NCBI GenBank assembly: GCA_951640165.1
Contig: OX621241.1
Coordinates: 17,055,001-17,119,000, forward strand
Length of the DNA stretch: 64,000 nucleotides
Direction: 5' to 3'
Source: Pseudoips prasinana
Lineage: Eukaryota; Arthropoda; Insecta; Lepidoptera; Nolidae
This document shows positions 1-11,200 of this stretch, piece by piece (the first letter of the stretch is position 1; each line of letters opens with the position of its first letter). The translations under genes were made by a program, and so were the position numbers. The notes beneath the pieces were generated by a model, which was given only the letters and a program-made list of their open reading frames with translations, was not told the DNA's origin and searched no databases.

Positions 1-91
1 TTTGGGTCACACAAGTGGTTGGCCTGTGCGGGAATCGAACCCGGAACACGAAGCGGCGAGGCGACTGCCTTAACCGCTGCGCTAGTAATTA
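1..91 (-). repeat. tRNA-derived SINE fragment (SINE-C family)
   Basis: On the minus strand this reads like a tRNA promoter: an A box (tagcgcagcggttaagg) followed by a B box (gggttcgattccc). Similar copies lie at 25113-25236 and 44932-45003, also on the minus strand. There is no convincing acceptor stem, and the distance between the boxes is stretched, so this is a SINE head rather than a working tRNA gene. The window edge may cut it. Confidence 0.65.
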
Positions 92-398
92 ACCGATAGG
101 TCTTAAAGGTTTCTATTTAAATTCTTTATTCTCTTCTCGTTCTTCACATATAAAAGGAATTTTCAACTGTATCTGTTGCGTGAAAATTGTTTGCTTAAGA
201 ACTTTTATTTATTCTCAAACACATTGTTTTCAAGACAATATATTTGACATTATTCAGACTTTGCTTACATTTATGAATAAAAAGGAGCTTAAATTGCTTT
301 TGGGTGTTCAATGGAGCAATATTACATATAATAGTGATATTTAATACTTGTCTATAAATATTTTCTTCTAAGAACAGTGTTAAATACCTATGATACTA
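92..398. other. AT-rich spacer, nothing recognised
   Basis: This AT-rich sequence lies between the SINE fragment and the mariner relic. I see no coding frame, RNA gene or repeat that recurs elsewhere in the window. Confidence 0.5.
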
Positions 399-461
399 CT
401 CTGTCAAGAAAGTACCGGGAAAAGATCAATAATATACAAAATTTTTGTTATTCATCCAAAT

Positions 462-1603
462 TTATTTTATCACCTTCAAAGTATGCTCCCTCCAAAACGA
501 TACACTTACGCCAACGAATAATCCATTCATCAAAACATTTTTAAACGCTGCTTTCGGAATTGAGTTCAGTTCTCGCCGCGAATTCTCCTTTATGTCTTCT
601 ACCGATTGAAAACGGGTACCACGAAGTGGTAATTTGAGTTTAGGAAAAAGAAAGAAGTCAGCTGGAGCCATATCTGGTGAATATGGTGGTTGCTGGATGG
701 TATTTGTTGAGTGTTTGGTCAAAAATTCGTTCACAATGATGGCCTTGTGCGAAGGCGCAAATCTGGCTTTTTTCGTCGAATTTGCTCTCTTAAACGCCGC
801 ATAACGCTCAAATAATATTCTTTATTTACCGTTCGACCTTCCGGTAAGAGTTCAGAGTGCACAACACCGCGATAGTCAAAGAAAACAGTCAACATGACTT
901 TTACTTTTGATCGACTTTGGCGTGGTTTTTTTGGTTTCGGTTCACATGGAAGGCAACTCGTAAACCCACGTCTCGTCACCAGTAACAATGCGTTTCCTGA
1001 ATGTTGGGTCGGAATTGACTCGTTCTACCATGTCCTCAGCGACTTTCATGCGATTGAGTTTTTGGAGAAAATTTAGATCTTTTGGGACTAGCCGAGCGGC
1101 AACATGCTTCATACCCAAATGATTAGTTAAAACGGTACGAATCGACTCGTGAGATTCAGAAAGTTCGGCGGCTCTTTCTCTCAGAGTTGAATGAGGATTT
1201 TCAGTCACTATTTCCTTCACTTTTGCGATGTTAACTTCAGTTAACGTTTGCAACTGAAGTTAACATCGCAAAACCTACCAGATGACCTACCAGAGCGAGG
1301 CAAATCTTTCATCACATCTCGACCGCTTTTGAACGCTTTGAACCACTCATAAGTACGAGTTTTTGATAAAGTCGATTCACCGTAAGCCTTCTGTAACATT
1401 TTCAGTGACTCCGAACACAAAATTCCATTAGCGATGCAAAATTTAAGACAAACTCTTTGTTCGATATTTTTGTCTATTATGAAATTCGCAATACACACTA
1501 TATATGATATAACTAAAACAAACAAACTTCGCGCCAAAATGGAAAACAGTTGTGCCAATCTAACAACAACAAAAAATTTAATTTGGAACCATAAACAAAT
1601 CAT
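462..1603 (-). pseudogene. mariner transposase, broken
   Basis: Reading from 1603 down, the N-terminal part has a paired-type DNA-binding region (QRVCLKFCIANG, YEWFKAFKSGRDV). Next come GMKHVAARLVPKDL and the first catalytic block VTGDETWVYE, then VMLTVFFDYRGVV, and finally the third block YSPDMAPADFFLFPKLK near 650. The parts sit in different frames. A 22-bp inverted duplication at 1221-1273 wrecks the linker after the N-terminal domain. The stretch that should hold the second catalytic aspartate, between RKKPDL and the YSPD block near 745-765, is deleted. The protein cannot be active. The motif order and the D...D spacing region are typical of mariner (DD34D); the subfamily is not assigned. 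Confidence 0.9.
1221..1273. repeat. Perfect 22-bp inverted repeat with 9-nt spacer
   Basis: Positions 1221-1242 are the exact reverse complement of 1252-1273, separated by nine bases. It lies inside the mariner transposase relic and replaces normal coding sequence there. Confidence 0.95.
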
Positions 1604-1758
1604 CTATTCCCGATACTTTTTTGACTGAATGTTTATTGTTACAGGTTTCCACCTCTATATCTTTAGCAACTATATCCATTCCTAGATTATACATATAAGG
1701 TGTCTTCTTCTATCTGTAATAAACATTACACATGTATATGTATGATATACATATAATA

Positions 1759-1932
1759 AACTAATATTATAAAGCCGAAAGTTTGTGAGTGTGTATGTTT
1801 GTTACTTCTTCACGTCTAAACGGCTAGAGCGATTTTAATGAAATTTGGTATGGAGATAGCTGACACCAGGGATTAACACATAGGCTATAATTAATAAAGT
1901 TTAATGCGGGTAAAACTTCGGGGCACAGCTTG
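1759..1932 (-). repeat. Dispersed CTAGCTGTGCCCCGCGG repeat, copy 1
   Basis: The reverse complement matches 29604-29780 along most of its length (shared stretches include the segment around cacataggctataatt and the segment around acttcttcacgtctaaac). A third, more diverged copy is at 31413. The family looks like a short interspersed repeat common in moths; I do not assign its class. Confidence 0.7.
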
Positions 1933-2357
1933 TATAGGTATAAAACAAAGACGAATCTATAGAGTGGCCTTCATAGTTATACAAAAGATATACCTACTTA
2001 CCTAGTTCAAGTAGTAAAATTAATATAAATAGATGTTTCTTTGTTCCGACTTCGGGATTTTATTTGCTATTGTATGTTTAGGACTTTGATAATTGTTAAA
2101 AGTTATAGTTTATGTAGTTAGTAGATCTATAGATTTCTATATTCAATGTTGTATTCAAGATGAATAAAAATATCACATTTACCCTCTCTTACACACACTT
2201 ACTCTCCCTCATACTTACCAAAGAGAGGACACGAACACATACACTAACAATAATTTTAATGATTACTGATATTAATTTTCATTTAAGTAATTAACGTTTT
2301 TTACTTTTATTTATTTACAATTAAAATTATGTAAGTAAATTTGTATTGCATTATATC
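1933..2357. other. AT-rich spacer, nothing recognised
   Basis: AT-rich sequence with short pyrimidine-rich runs (ctctcttacacacac). I see no gene. Confidence 0.5.
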
Positions 2358-2565
2358 AGAGCTCATTCTGCGGCGGGGTCCTACGCCCAAGGCCGTCGGT
2401 GGTCGCGGCGAAAGAGTGAGGAACGTTTCGTGTCATTCCCATGATTGCTGCCTTCTGTATCCGGCCGTTGATACAGCGAGACCCTCTTTAGATATTAGTC
2501 GATGCTCTTTGCTATGAGACCGTTTGCTGAGACGACTATCGGGACGGCTATTATTATTATTAAAA
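2358..2565. repeat. GC-richer fragment ending in (TTA)n, probably a retroelement 3' end
   Basis: A GC-richer island in AT-rich surroundings that ends abruptly in tattattattatta. This shape suggests the 3' end of a LINE or SINE with a (TTA)n tail. I did not find a second copy here, and the family is unknown. Confidence 0.35.
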
Positions 2566-3205
2566 TCCAGTAAATGGTTTATAGCCATAACAAAATCAAT
2601 CAATTTGGTAAAGTTTGCTTCACACTAGAAGCGCATGCTTGCTTTGCACTAGAAGATTTTTTTGGGCGAGTGTCTAAATTACACAGCTTATCCTTACGTA
2701 GGTATATGACTTCGAGGGTTCGAACCATTCATTGTTTTATAATGCTCAACACGATGTAACAAAAATGTTAACAGATATTGCTCATTTGAAATTTACTCAG
2801 CGCAAATAAAATAAGAATTATTTGAACCAAAACACCCAATTAAATTAAATTCGTGGAATATAATATGTATTTAATATCAAACCTACCTAAGTAGTTTAAT
2901 ATTTATTTTTCCAAGCAAGTATTTATTTCATTTATATTTATTCTATGTTTTTTTCTCTCCTTCTTCTTAGATATTTTAAAATAAATAATTCTGTGTTGTA
3001 TTCGATTTAATTTTAATTTTGTAATATTGTGTTATTACTGTGAAATTAAGTTCAACGTGTCCAGTTACACGAATAATAAATATATAATTTGAGACTGACA
3101 GCGTCTTTATTATCTATAACGTCAGTTACTACTAGCTAGTGCCATTTTATAAAGTTAACTCTTAAGTCGTGTTTTCATTTTAACTACCGTTTCTATCTAT
3201 AATTT
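2566..3205. other. AT-rich spacer before LINE-A
   Basis: No gene recognised. A 61-codon frame at 2574-2759 has no recognisable features. The last part may be the 5' untranslated region of the LINE that follows. Confidence 0.4.
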
Positions 3206-3230
3206 ACACACGGCTACATATCAAGCTATA
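3206..3230. repeat. Left arm of an inverted repeat flanking LINE-A
   Basis: The 25 bases here (acacacggctacatatcaag...) match the reverse complement of 6804-6828 at 23 of 25 positions. The two arms bracket the whole LINE. Confidence 0.8.
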
Positions 3231-3269
3231 CATTTTCAATATCCAATCAAGAAAACTGAAGATCAACAG

Positions 3270-3974
3270 TTGACGATTGATAATTATTTTACCACCATTA
3301 ATAATTTAGTGAAGGTAGTTGGTGAGTTAACCACTAAAATAAACCGTCTGGTAGCATCGACTGCATCGGGTGTGAGCGAAACAGAAGATGCGACTAAGAT
3401 AGCAGTGCGGCAAAGTGCGAGCGGGACAACGGTGATTGCAGCGAATGCTTCGGCGATATCGCAAGACGACTCCAATGTAACGTTACGCTCGCGCCGAGCG
3501 ACGGAACGCACTAAAGCTAAGGCCGCGGTTACACAGAGCAGTGATACGGATGAAAAAAAGATACCGATTCAACAACGGAAAAATGATGAAGAAATCCCAT
3601 GTGCTTCCAATAATGATGGTAGTTGGAAGATTGTTAGTCGGAAGAAAACTAAGGTGGATTCAAAAACCATTTTAAAAGGAGGAAATTCACAGATTTCTTC
3701 TTTCCAAGCAATACAAAAAAAGAAGTACATACATATTTGGTCGTTGCATCCTGAAACCTCAGTCGAGGCGATAACGGAGCACGTGAAGTCCATTTGTACC
3801 TCAGACGATGTCAAAGTGGAAAAAATTGTCCCTAAATCTAAAAGGGATTACGCATCGTTTAGGGTAGGCGTACCAGAGTCTGAATTCGACAAAGTGAACA
3901 GTGTGGATAGTTGGCCGGTTAATACTCAATTTAAGGAATGGGTCTGGTTTCGAAACTCACAGAAGCCCTCTTAA
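3270..3974 (+). pseudogene. LINE-A ORF1, nucleic-acid-binding gag-like protein
   Basis: About 234 residues. The first half is hydrophilic and low in complexity (TASGVSETEDATK, RSRRATERTKAKAAV). The C-terminal third reads KYIHIWSLHPETSVEAI... YASFRVGVPESEFDKV ... WPVNTQFKEWVWFRN. This layout is seen in ORF1 proteins of insect Jockey/CR1-like LINEs, where it forms an RRM-like RNA-binding fold. No CCHC knuckle is visible. The nominal start at 3270 is TTG and the frame is open further upstream without an ATG, so the true start is unknown or lost. The frame overlaps the start of ORF2 in another frame by about 74 bases, a usual arrangement for these elements. Confidence 0.65.
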
Positions 3975-6637
3975 GGAAAGGAAGCAAACCACTAAGTCCA
4001 TACAAGTGTATTACCAAAACGTCCGGGGACTGCGAACGAAGACAAAAACTTTCTACACTCATTTGTTGGCATCAACACATGACCTATTTGCAGTTACTGA
4101 GTCTGGTTTAAACACTTCTATTAAAGACGGAGAAATTGTTCCTCTCGGATATAAGATATTACGGTGCGATCGATCAGATGGAAGGAAACAAGGAGGTGTG
4201 TTCGTGGCGGTATCCTCTCGATTCGATATTTGTCAAGTGCGCATCGATAATGTAGACACGGCCTTATTTGAGATTGTGTGTGCAAAAGTCAGCTGTAGAA
4301 ATACTTTGTTGTTTTTGTGTTGCGTGGTGTATATTCCACCAGCGTATAATTATAATGAATATATGCAGTTATTTCAAATTATGGAAACTATATGTACTAA
4401 GTATGAATCAGTGATAGTGCTGGGTGATTTTAACATGCCTTCGGCAACGGTTGAAGTTCAAAGTTATTTTGAATATTTTGCAGCGTTCTGTGAATTTCGG
4501 CAGGTAAATAACATATGTAATATTAATAATCGTACTTTAGACTTAGTATTGACTACGCTATCGGAGGGTGACATAGTGGTAAAAGGATCGGATGACCCGT
4601 TGGTAGGTATTGACGTTCATCACTATTTCTATAGTATTATCAACGACGCCATTAGCGAATATACGCCTAGAAAAATCAAATATAATAAGCCTAAAACGAG
4701 TAATAGGTACACTTATCCAGAATGGTACACCTCAGATTTAATAAACGATATTAAGGTTAAATCGAAGTATCATAAAATTTATAAAACAACACGATCAACG
4801 TGTGATTACGAAACTTTTTCTCGGTATCGGTCATTGGTTAAACGAAAACTTATATCGACCTATGAAGCTTATCAGCGTAGGCTACAATTAAACATTAAAA
4901 ATGATCCGAAATCTTTCTGGAATTACATTAGAAGTAAACAATGCAAGCGCTTCAAAAATGTAGTAAAAAAGGATGGGGTAGTATTGAATGAAGAAAATGG
5001 TGCGGAATGTTTTGCTTCATTTTTTCACTCCGTTTATAGCACGGAGCGCCCGGTTTTAGATCCGGTTGAAGCAGAGCGGTCGGCGGGCACGAGAGTGGGC
5101 GCAGCGCGGGTGCACGTAGGTCAACTCAGCGCACGGCAACTGCGCTCAGCGCTCAACCACCTCAAGCCCAAGCACTCAGTGGGGCCTGATGGGATACCAC
5201 TGTATATCGTGAAGGATTGTCGCGAGGTGCTCTGGAAGCCCTTGTTGCACGTATTTAATCTGTGCTTAAAGGAAGGCCTATATCCAGATCGATGGAAAAT
5301 TACCAGAGTAATACCAGTCCCGAAGGGTAGTGCAAGTGATGACGTTAGTGGTTATAGGCCGGTAGCGGTGCTGTCGGCGTTCGCCAAAGTATTTGAGTCT
5401 GCATTACACGCGTGTATTTACACGCAAATCAGCTCCCAAATGACGGACGCGCAGCACGGTTTCCGGCCAGGACGAAGTACGGGGAGTAACCTATTGTCGT
5501 TTATGACGTACCTAGCACCTGTCATTGATGCAGGAGGGCAGGTAGACTGCGCGTACTTCGATTTCCGAAGGGCGTTTGACACCGTTAATAATGATTGTCT
5601 GCTGTCTAAGATGGCGGCGCTTGGATTTACGTCGCACTTACTCAAATTCTTCGCAAGTTATCTGGGACTACTTTACTCTTTCAGGAATTAGTCAGGGGTC
5701 TAACCTAGGGCCCCTGGAATTCATTATTATGATCAATGATCTGCCGGCAGTTGTCCAGCATGCCGACTGTCTGCTGTTTGCAGATGACCTGAAGGTGTAT
5801 CTGCCGATAGTAGACGACTCGGACGCTGGACGATTGCAGGGAGACATCGACCGGATAGTGCAGTGGAGCTATGCCAACAAGCTAGGTTTTAATGTAGCTA
5901 AGTGCGGAGTAATGAGCTATAGTCGGGCCAGGGCTCCACAGCATTATACATATAAAATGGATAGTGCGTTGATTCCACGCTTTAATTATACTCGAGACTT
6001 AGGGGTCGAAATGGTACCTGAGTTAACGTTTCGTAAGCACATTATTGACATGTGCAACAAGTCATTTAGAAATTTAGGTTTCATGTTGAGAAATTGTAAG
6101 GATTTCAATAATCTTTTAGTTGTAAAGATGTTATACAACGCCCTCGTTCGGAGTCATCTCGAATCAACATCTTTTATTTGGAACCCACATGAGGCTAAAT
6201 ACAGCCTTATGGTGGAGAAAATTCAAAATAAATTTTCTCGATTTTTATACAATAAAGAATACGGAGTGTACCCCATGTACCCACTGATGTACCCAAGCTT
6301 GTTTGTGCTTGGTATGGTTGGATACGAGCGGCTAAGCGTGCGGCGCGATGTGGCACTAGTCATATACGTATGGCGCGTACTGCGCGGCCATCTATACCAC
6401 CTAGCCGTGCTCTCGGAGCTGCGGCTGTGCGCCCCTGATGGCTACGTGGGCGCACGCCGCCGCCCCGCTACGCTCAGCGTACCGGTAGCAAGAACGAACT
6501 TACTCAAGTTCGCCCCCGTGTCGCGTGCCATACGACTCATAAATTTAATAGCAGCGGAAATTGACATATACCACTGTAGCCTGCCAAAATTCGCAGAAGT
6601 AGCGCAAAGGTGCATTGTATGTAACTCAAATGTATAA
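3901..6637 (+). pseudogene. LINE-A ORF2, endonuclease-reverse transcriptase, frameshifted
   Basis: The APE-like endonuclease starts at YYQNVRGLRTKTK (about 4009) and shows VTESGL, QGGVFVAVSS, VYIPPAYNY, GDFNMPSA and DLVLTTLSE. The reverse transcriptase follows with GPDGIPLYIVKDC, GYRPVAVLSAFAKVFE, HGFRPGRST and the first catalytic block YFDFRRAFDTVNND. The frame ends at 5691. The protein continues in another frame from about 5650 with GISQGSNLGPLEF and the FADD catalytic box (5777-5788), to a stop at 6637. Several residues usually found between ASYL and the SQGS block are missing, so a small deletion with frameshift near 5660 inactivates the enzyme. The linker after DVHH (about 4620) also looks short. 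Partner proteins would be ORF1 and the element RNA. Confidence 0.85.
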
Positions 6638-6745
6638 ATTTTGTATGTAATTTTAATTATAGCTTATAATATCGTTTTGGTGTATGCTGTAAAGATATTT
6701 CAATTTGAATTGAAATAAATAAATAAAAAAATAAATAAATATAAG

Positions 6746-7057
6746 CTGACCTGCCATTGTATGGAAGTCCTATACAACGCGAGATTAGCTTTTACTGAAC
6801 ATTTATAGCTTGATGTTTAGCCGTGTGTACAATCGGGGATATAAATGGTGTGCACCACTAAGTTTGCGACACTGCCTACACGGCTTAATGGATTTTAATA
6901 ACCGAGGTGCCGTTAGAATGTTTTGACGATGACAATGGAACGCAACCTTATTCACTAAGCTCCATCAAGTGGTTTAGGCTACAGCGTGTCAATGAGAGGC
7001 AGAGTCCAGTAAAACCGAATGGTGGTAAACCATATATGACAACATAATAATACAAAA
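6746..7057. other. Spacer holding the right arm of the flanking inverted repeat
   Basis: No coding frame is recognised. It includes the inverted-repeat arm at 6804-6828 and a 17-base motif (caccactaagtttgcga) that recurs inside the MITE at 12538-12817. Confidence 0.4.
6804..6828. repeat. Right arm of an inverted repeat flanking LINE-A
   Basis: Reverse complement of 3206-3230 with two mismatches in 25 bases. It lies about 60 bases beyond the LINE tail. Confidence 0.8.
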
Positions 7058-7636
7058 CATTGTTGAGAGTATATTTTGATATTGTAATTAGATTATAGTT
7101 GTTAAAATAACTTCACGATAATTCCTGTTAGATTATTTGATGAATTTTAATAGTAACACTATTTGGATTTAGATCCTTTTTGTAAATTTTATCGAGTAAA
7201 CGCGTGACGTATTTCCGTACGCCATTGAACAGAGCTGTTTGGAGGGAGTAGGAGGCGTGGCCTACCCCCATATAAGAGCTCGCACTGGCTTGTACCGGCA
7301 GTCTATCTTCGGATTAGTCTCGATAAAGAGCTCTGCTCCCAACAGAACTGTTGGTCTACTTGGTACAGTCTTGCACTGTATATTGCATACGCGGAATTGC
7401 TGACGCGATACCCTATGCTATAGCTATATTGCTTAGACAATACGCTATTCGGGTAGTTGTATTGCCACTATACGAACGTAGAATTAAGATTCTGTTCGTC
7501 TCCATTATACTTTCTTTATTTTAATTGCAATCATTGTAATATTGTAATTAGTGTGTAAATTAATCGACCTTGTTAGTTAATTGTGGCTACTTAATCCCAA
7601 CAACATGGGAACTCCAAACCCTGACATACCGTTCTT
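7058..7636 (+). repeat. 5' LTR
   Basis: The right part (7364-7636) is duplicated in the split 3' LTR. After 7636 the sequence ggccgcccggatcc followed by acatcagaagtgggat looks like the primer-binding and leader region seen after LTRs, but I cannot name the primer tRNA. The left boundary is uncertain because the 3' copy lacks the upstream part. Confidence 0.6.
7271..7276 (+). promoter_or_regulatory. Candidate TATA box of the 5' LTR
   Basis: TATAAG within cccccatataagagctcgc, in the LTR upstream half. A start near gcagtct (about 7299) would sit at a normal distance. Inference from position only. Confidence 0.45.
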
Positions 7637-7701
7637 GGCCGCCCGGATCCTACATCAGAAGTGGGATTAGGCCAAGCGCAGGTGTCGCAGGCTGAGGATC
7701 C

Positions 7702-8142
7702 ATGGCGTGCAATGTTAGAGCTTCAAAGCCGTATCATGGCCCAATTAATCGACGCTATTGGAGTAATACCGTAGATGTTTGTCTGATCGAGAAACCCCTT
7801 CAGGGCGCAGCTCTTATTATTGCTTTAAGCAAAGCCTTAAAAGGCAGTGCTGCTACATGGCTTTCCCAAATATCATACGCAGGTATGACCTGGTTAGACT
7901 TTAAGAGTCTCTTTATTTCTCGTTTTGATGTAACCGAAACTATAGCCGCTACTCTTATTAACCTCCAAAATGGCAAACCAAAAGATGGTGAGTCTATAGC
8001 TGCTTATGCTGGTCGTTTAGTTACCACACTTACTTCCAAATGGAATAGCTTGAGTATTGAGCAAATCGCTGTTTCTACTGTGATGGCACATGTTTCAAAG
8101 TTCGGTTCGGGTAGTAAATGCCAGACGGTGAGCACGGTCACC
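7702..8142 (+). pseudogene. Gag fragment of the LTR retrotransposon
   Basis: The frame shows LKGSAATWLSQI, TWLDFKSLFISRFD, TIAATLINLQNGKPKDGES and IAAYAGRLVTTLTSKW. These are the typical helices of the retrotransposon gag (capsid) domain of Ty3-like elements. The stretch ends near 8142, where the sequence jumps directly into LTR sequence; the open frame to 8202 is LTR read-through, not protein. No zinc knuckle, protease or polymerase follows. The ATG at 7702 lies about 65 bases after the LTR, a plausible start. The break fits an internal deletion joining gag to the middle of the 3' LTR. Confidence 0.75.
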
Positions 8143-8299
8143 TACAGTCTTGCACTGTATATTGCATACGCGGAATTGCTGACGCGATACCCTATGCTAT
8201 AGCTATATTGCTTAGACAATACGCTATTCGGGTGGTTGTATTGCCACTATACGAACGTAGAATTAAGATTCTGTTCGTCTCCGTTATACTTTCTTTATT
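8143..8299 (+). repeat. 3' LTR, first part
   Basis: Near-identical to 7364-7520. It ends in actttctttatt (8288-8299), the target duplicated by the LINE-B insertion. Confidence 0.92.
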
Positions 8300-11200
8300 A
8301 GTCCCGGGCAAGACGTTAAACTGCCTTGCGTTCGACAGGTACAATCGAATTTATTATTGTGGCTCTCTCCCACTTTGTACATAAAGTCTGTTTCGGCAAG
8401 GAAGGCAACCCACAGCTGATATGCAGCGAGTTTGGCGGACTTGGCGGAACAGCACGGCAATTGTGGAAGGCCAAGGGCGACGGTAGAGAGCGTATAGTTA
8501 CCGTCGGCCAGACACATCATCCAAACTCTCCTCTAGTTGTAGCGGTTCTCCGTTCCACTAGAGATAGGAGGGGAAGGACGAGTGTGTGCATCTGTGTTTG
8601 CGCGTACACTTATGCACCTTAATATTTCCTGCGCACCTGACTGCTTCCGAACATGGACTCCGATTACAGCAAAGTCCTGTGGCGATGGGGTGAGGTAGAG
8701 AGGTCTGGATTGATGCGAACCAGGCTTTGTCTGATGCCTGCACACGGGCGGTTCTGGGGGTGTATGTATGTACACCGTGGTCGCTTTCGCTCTGCGCATG
8801 GGGTGACAGAATGGATTCGGCAGCACCCAGGGTGACAAAGCAGCCCTATTTAGGGAGGCACTGCTTTCCCTGCTCAGCCAGGGAGGGGACTAGAAAAGGT
8901 GTCCCAAAAAATGCTCACCCCGACTTAAGAGAGGGTAGTAACCACGGCTGCCTCTGCATCTATTTCTATCGTGGTCGACGCTACACAAGTAATAAAAAGC
9001 AAAAGCAACCATCATCCAATACTATGACATTCGGCGCGTGGAACGTTCGGACGCTTCTCGATAGTCATGCTAACGCCTGTCCTGAGCGAAAAACCGCTAT
9101 TGTAGCTCGAGAACTTCGTCGCTATAATATAGATGTGGCTGCTCACAGCGAAACACATCTCGCTGACGAAGGGGAGCTGGTGGAAGACGGTGGCGGGTAT
9201 ACTTTTCTGTGGAAAGGTACTGCTGCCTCTGAACCGCGGCGGTCGGGCGTTGGTTTTGCTATCAAAAACCACCTCTTAAAGCGTCTTCAGGAATATCCTG
9301 TGCACATTTCTGACCGCGTGACCACATTGCGCTTGCATCTTGAACACGACAATTATCTTAATGTCATCAGTGTCTATGCTCCAACGCTGGACAAGTCTGA
9401 TGACATCAAGGATAAATTTTATGAGGAGTTGACACACTGTCTCGAGCGCGTACGCCCCAGTGAACAGATCTTACTACTGGGCGACTTTAATGCCAGAGTC
9501 GGGCGGGACTATGAAGCCTGGCCTAAAGTTTTAGGCAGACACGGAATAGGCAACATGAATAGTAATGGCAGGTTGTTGCTTAGTCTTTGTGCTCAATTCG
9601 ATATGGCTATAACGAACACTATGTTCCGACTTCGCGCCAAGCACAAGGCTACGTGGATGCACCCACGATCAAAACACTGGCATTTAATTGATTACGCAAT
9701 CGTGCGACACAAAGATATTTCCCAAATCCAAATAACCCGTGTAATGCGGGGAGCACACTGTTGGACTGATCACCGGCTTGTTGTCACCAAATTGAATCTC
9801 TGCTTACGTCGTCCCCGCAGATCAGGAAGAGTGAAGCTTGCGTGCTTAGATGTAGATAAGCTTCAGAATCTCGGGACTAGACAACAGTTTGCACAAACTT
9901 TAGCTAGTACGCTCCCATCCCTACGAAACGGCGCGGAGGGGGTTGATGCGGAGTGGGGAGCTTTATCTTCTCATATTTTAGGCTCTGCTCAAAATACTTT
10001 GGGTGTCAAAGTCCGTAAGAATGAGGACTGGTTTGATGAGAACGATAGGGTTCTTGCGGATGCAATTGGCAAACATCGTGTCCTGCTTAGGAATGGTAGC
10101 AGAGAGAAGCAAGGTAGAGGCGCTGCAGAGATCAAAAAGAGTGACCTGGAGCTGCGAAAACTTTCTAGGGAAATAAAAAAAAAATCAGTGGTGGCAAGAA
10201 AAAGCTCGGCACATGCAGTGGCTCGCTGATACGAATCAGCTCGGAGAGTTCTACGGTGAGGTTCGAAAACTGATTAGTACGAGAAATTCGCTGAAGGTCC
10301 CTTTGAAGTCCATGGACGGCAAAGGCCTTCTAGAATCTAAAGACACTATATTAAAGCGATGGGCTGAACACTTTATTGCCCTACTTAATGTTGATCAATC
10401 AGCTGATCTAGAACACATCAGATCGATGCCTCAGATGTCAGTAGCAAGTCAGATGAACGAGCCACTGTCACGCAATGAGATCGTTCTTGCCATAAAACAA
10501 CAGCCAAACAAGCGTGCGGCTGGCATGGACTGCATACCGGGAGAATTGATCAAATATGGCGGTGACGAGTTGCATTCAGCCTTTTATGAACTTTTTGTTC
10601 TTGTGTGGGAAACGGAACGTATTCCAGCAGACTTTAAAGTGTCTCGTATTTGTGCCCTATACAAGAACAAGGGCGACCGTTCCGATTGTAACTCTTACCG
10701 CGGTATTTCACTTTTATCCGTCCCTGGAAAAGTCTTTGCCAGAGTATTACTAAACCGCCTAATGACCCTATCTGAAAAGATTTTGCCGGAAACCCAGTTT
10801 GGCTTCCGACCTGACCGAGGCACTTGTGAGGCGATTTTCTCATTGCGTCAACTACAAGAAAAGAGCCGTGAACAGGGGCGAAAGCTATACCTGTGCTTCG
10901 TTGACCTTGAGAAAGCCTTTGATAGTGTGCCTCGAGAAGCCCTCTGGATAGTACTGGAAAAGTTAGGATGCACGGATTAATTTGTGAGACTCCTGAGACT
11001 CCTGCATGATGACATGGAGTGCTGTGTCGCTGTCGACGACGATCAGTCAGACTTCTTCCCCGTTACCTGTGGGGTGAAGCAAGGGTGTGTTCTTGCACCT
11101 ACACTGTTCGCGTTGTACTTTGCAGTCGTAGTCCGCGAGGCCCTGCAATTATTTTCCGATGGAGTTCGCATCCGTTTCCGAACAGACGGCAATCTTTTTA

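Larger units (their letters stand above)
399..1627 (-). mobile_element. mariner-like DNA transposon relic with terminal inverted repeats
   Basis: A degenerate mariner element of about 1.23 kb. The left end (from 402, tgtcaagaaagtaccggga) matches the reverse complement of the right end (1602-1624, core ccgatacttttttga), giving imperfect terminal inverted repeats of roughly 25 bp. The left end follows a TA dinucleotide (397-398) as expected for a TA target; the right side reads TG, so one half of the duplication is mutated. The transposase lies on the minus strand and is broken. The length is normal for the mariner family, so the element was nearly full-length on insertion and decayed in place. 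Confidence 0.85.
3270..6745 (+). mobile_element. Non-LTR retrotransposon LINE-A (Jockey/CR1 group), degenerate
   Basis: A two-ORF LINE: an ORF1 with an RRM-like C-terminal region, an ORF2 with APE-type endonuclease plus reverse transcriptase, and a short 3' UTR ending in a run of AAAT/AAATA units (about 6713-6745). The coding order and the tail are standard for the Jockey/CR1 superfamily; I cannot fix the clade. The 5' boundary is uncertain and no target duplication was found. The right flank holds the second arm of the inverted repeat at 6804-6828. Confidence 0.8.

Noticed and set aside
1..91. Possible functional tRNA genes at A-box/B-box sites
   Set aside because: No cloverleaf: acceptor and anticodon stems do not pair and box spacing is stretched; several similar copies exist, so SINEs.
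8118..8384. 88-codon frame across the LTR-LINE joint
   Set aside because: It is read-through of LTR and LINE 5' UTR sequence, not a gene.
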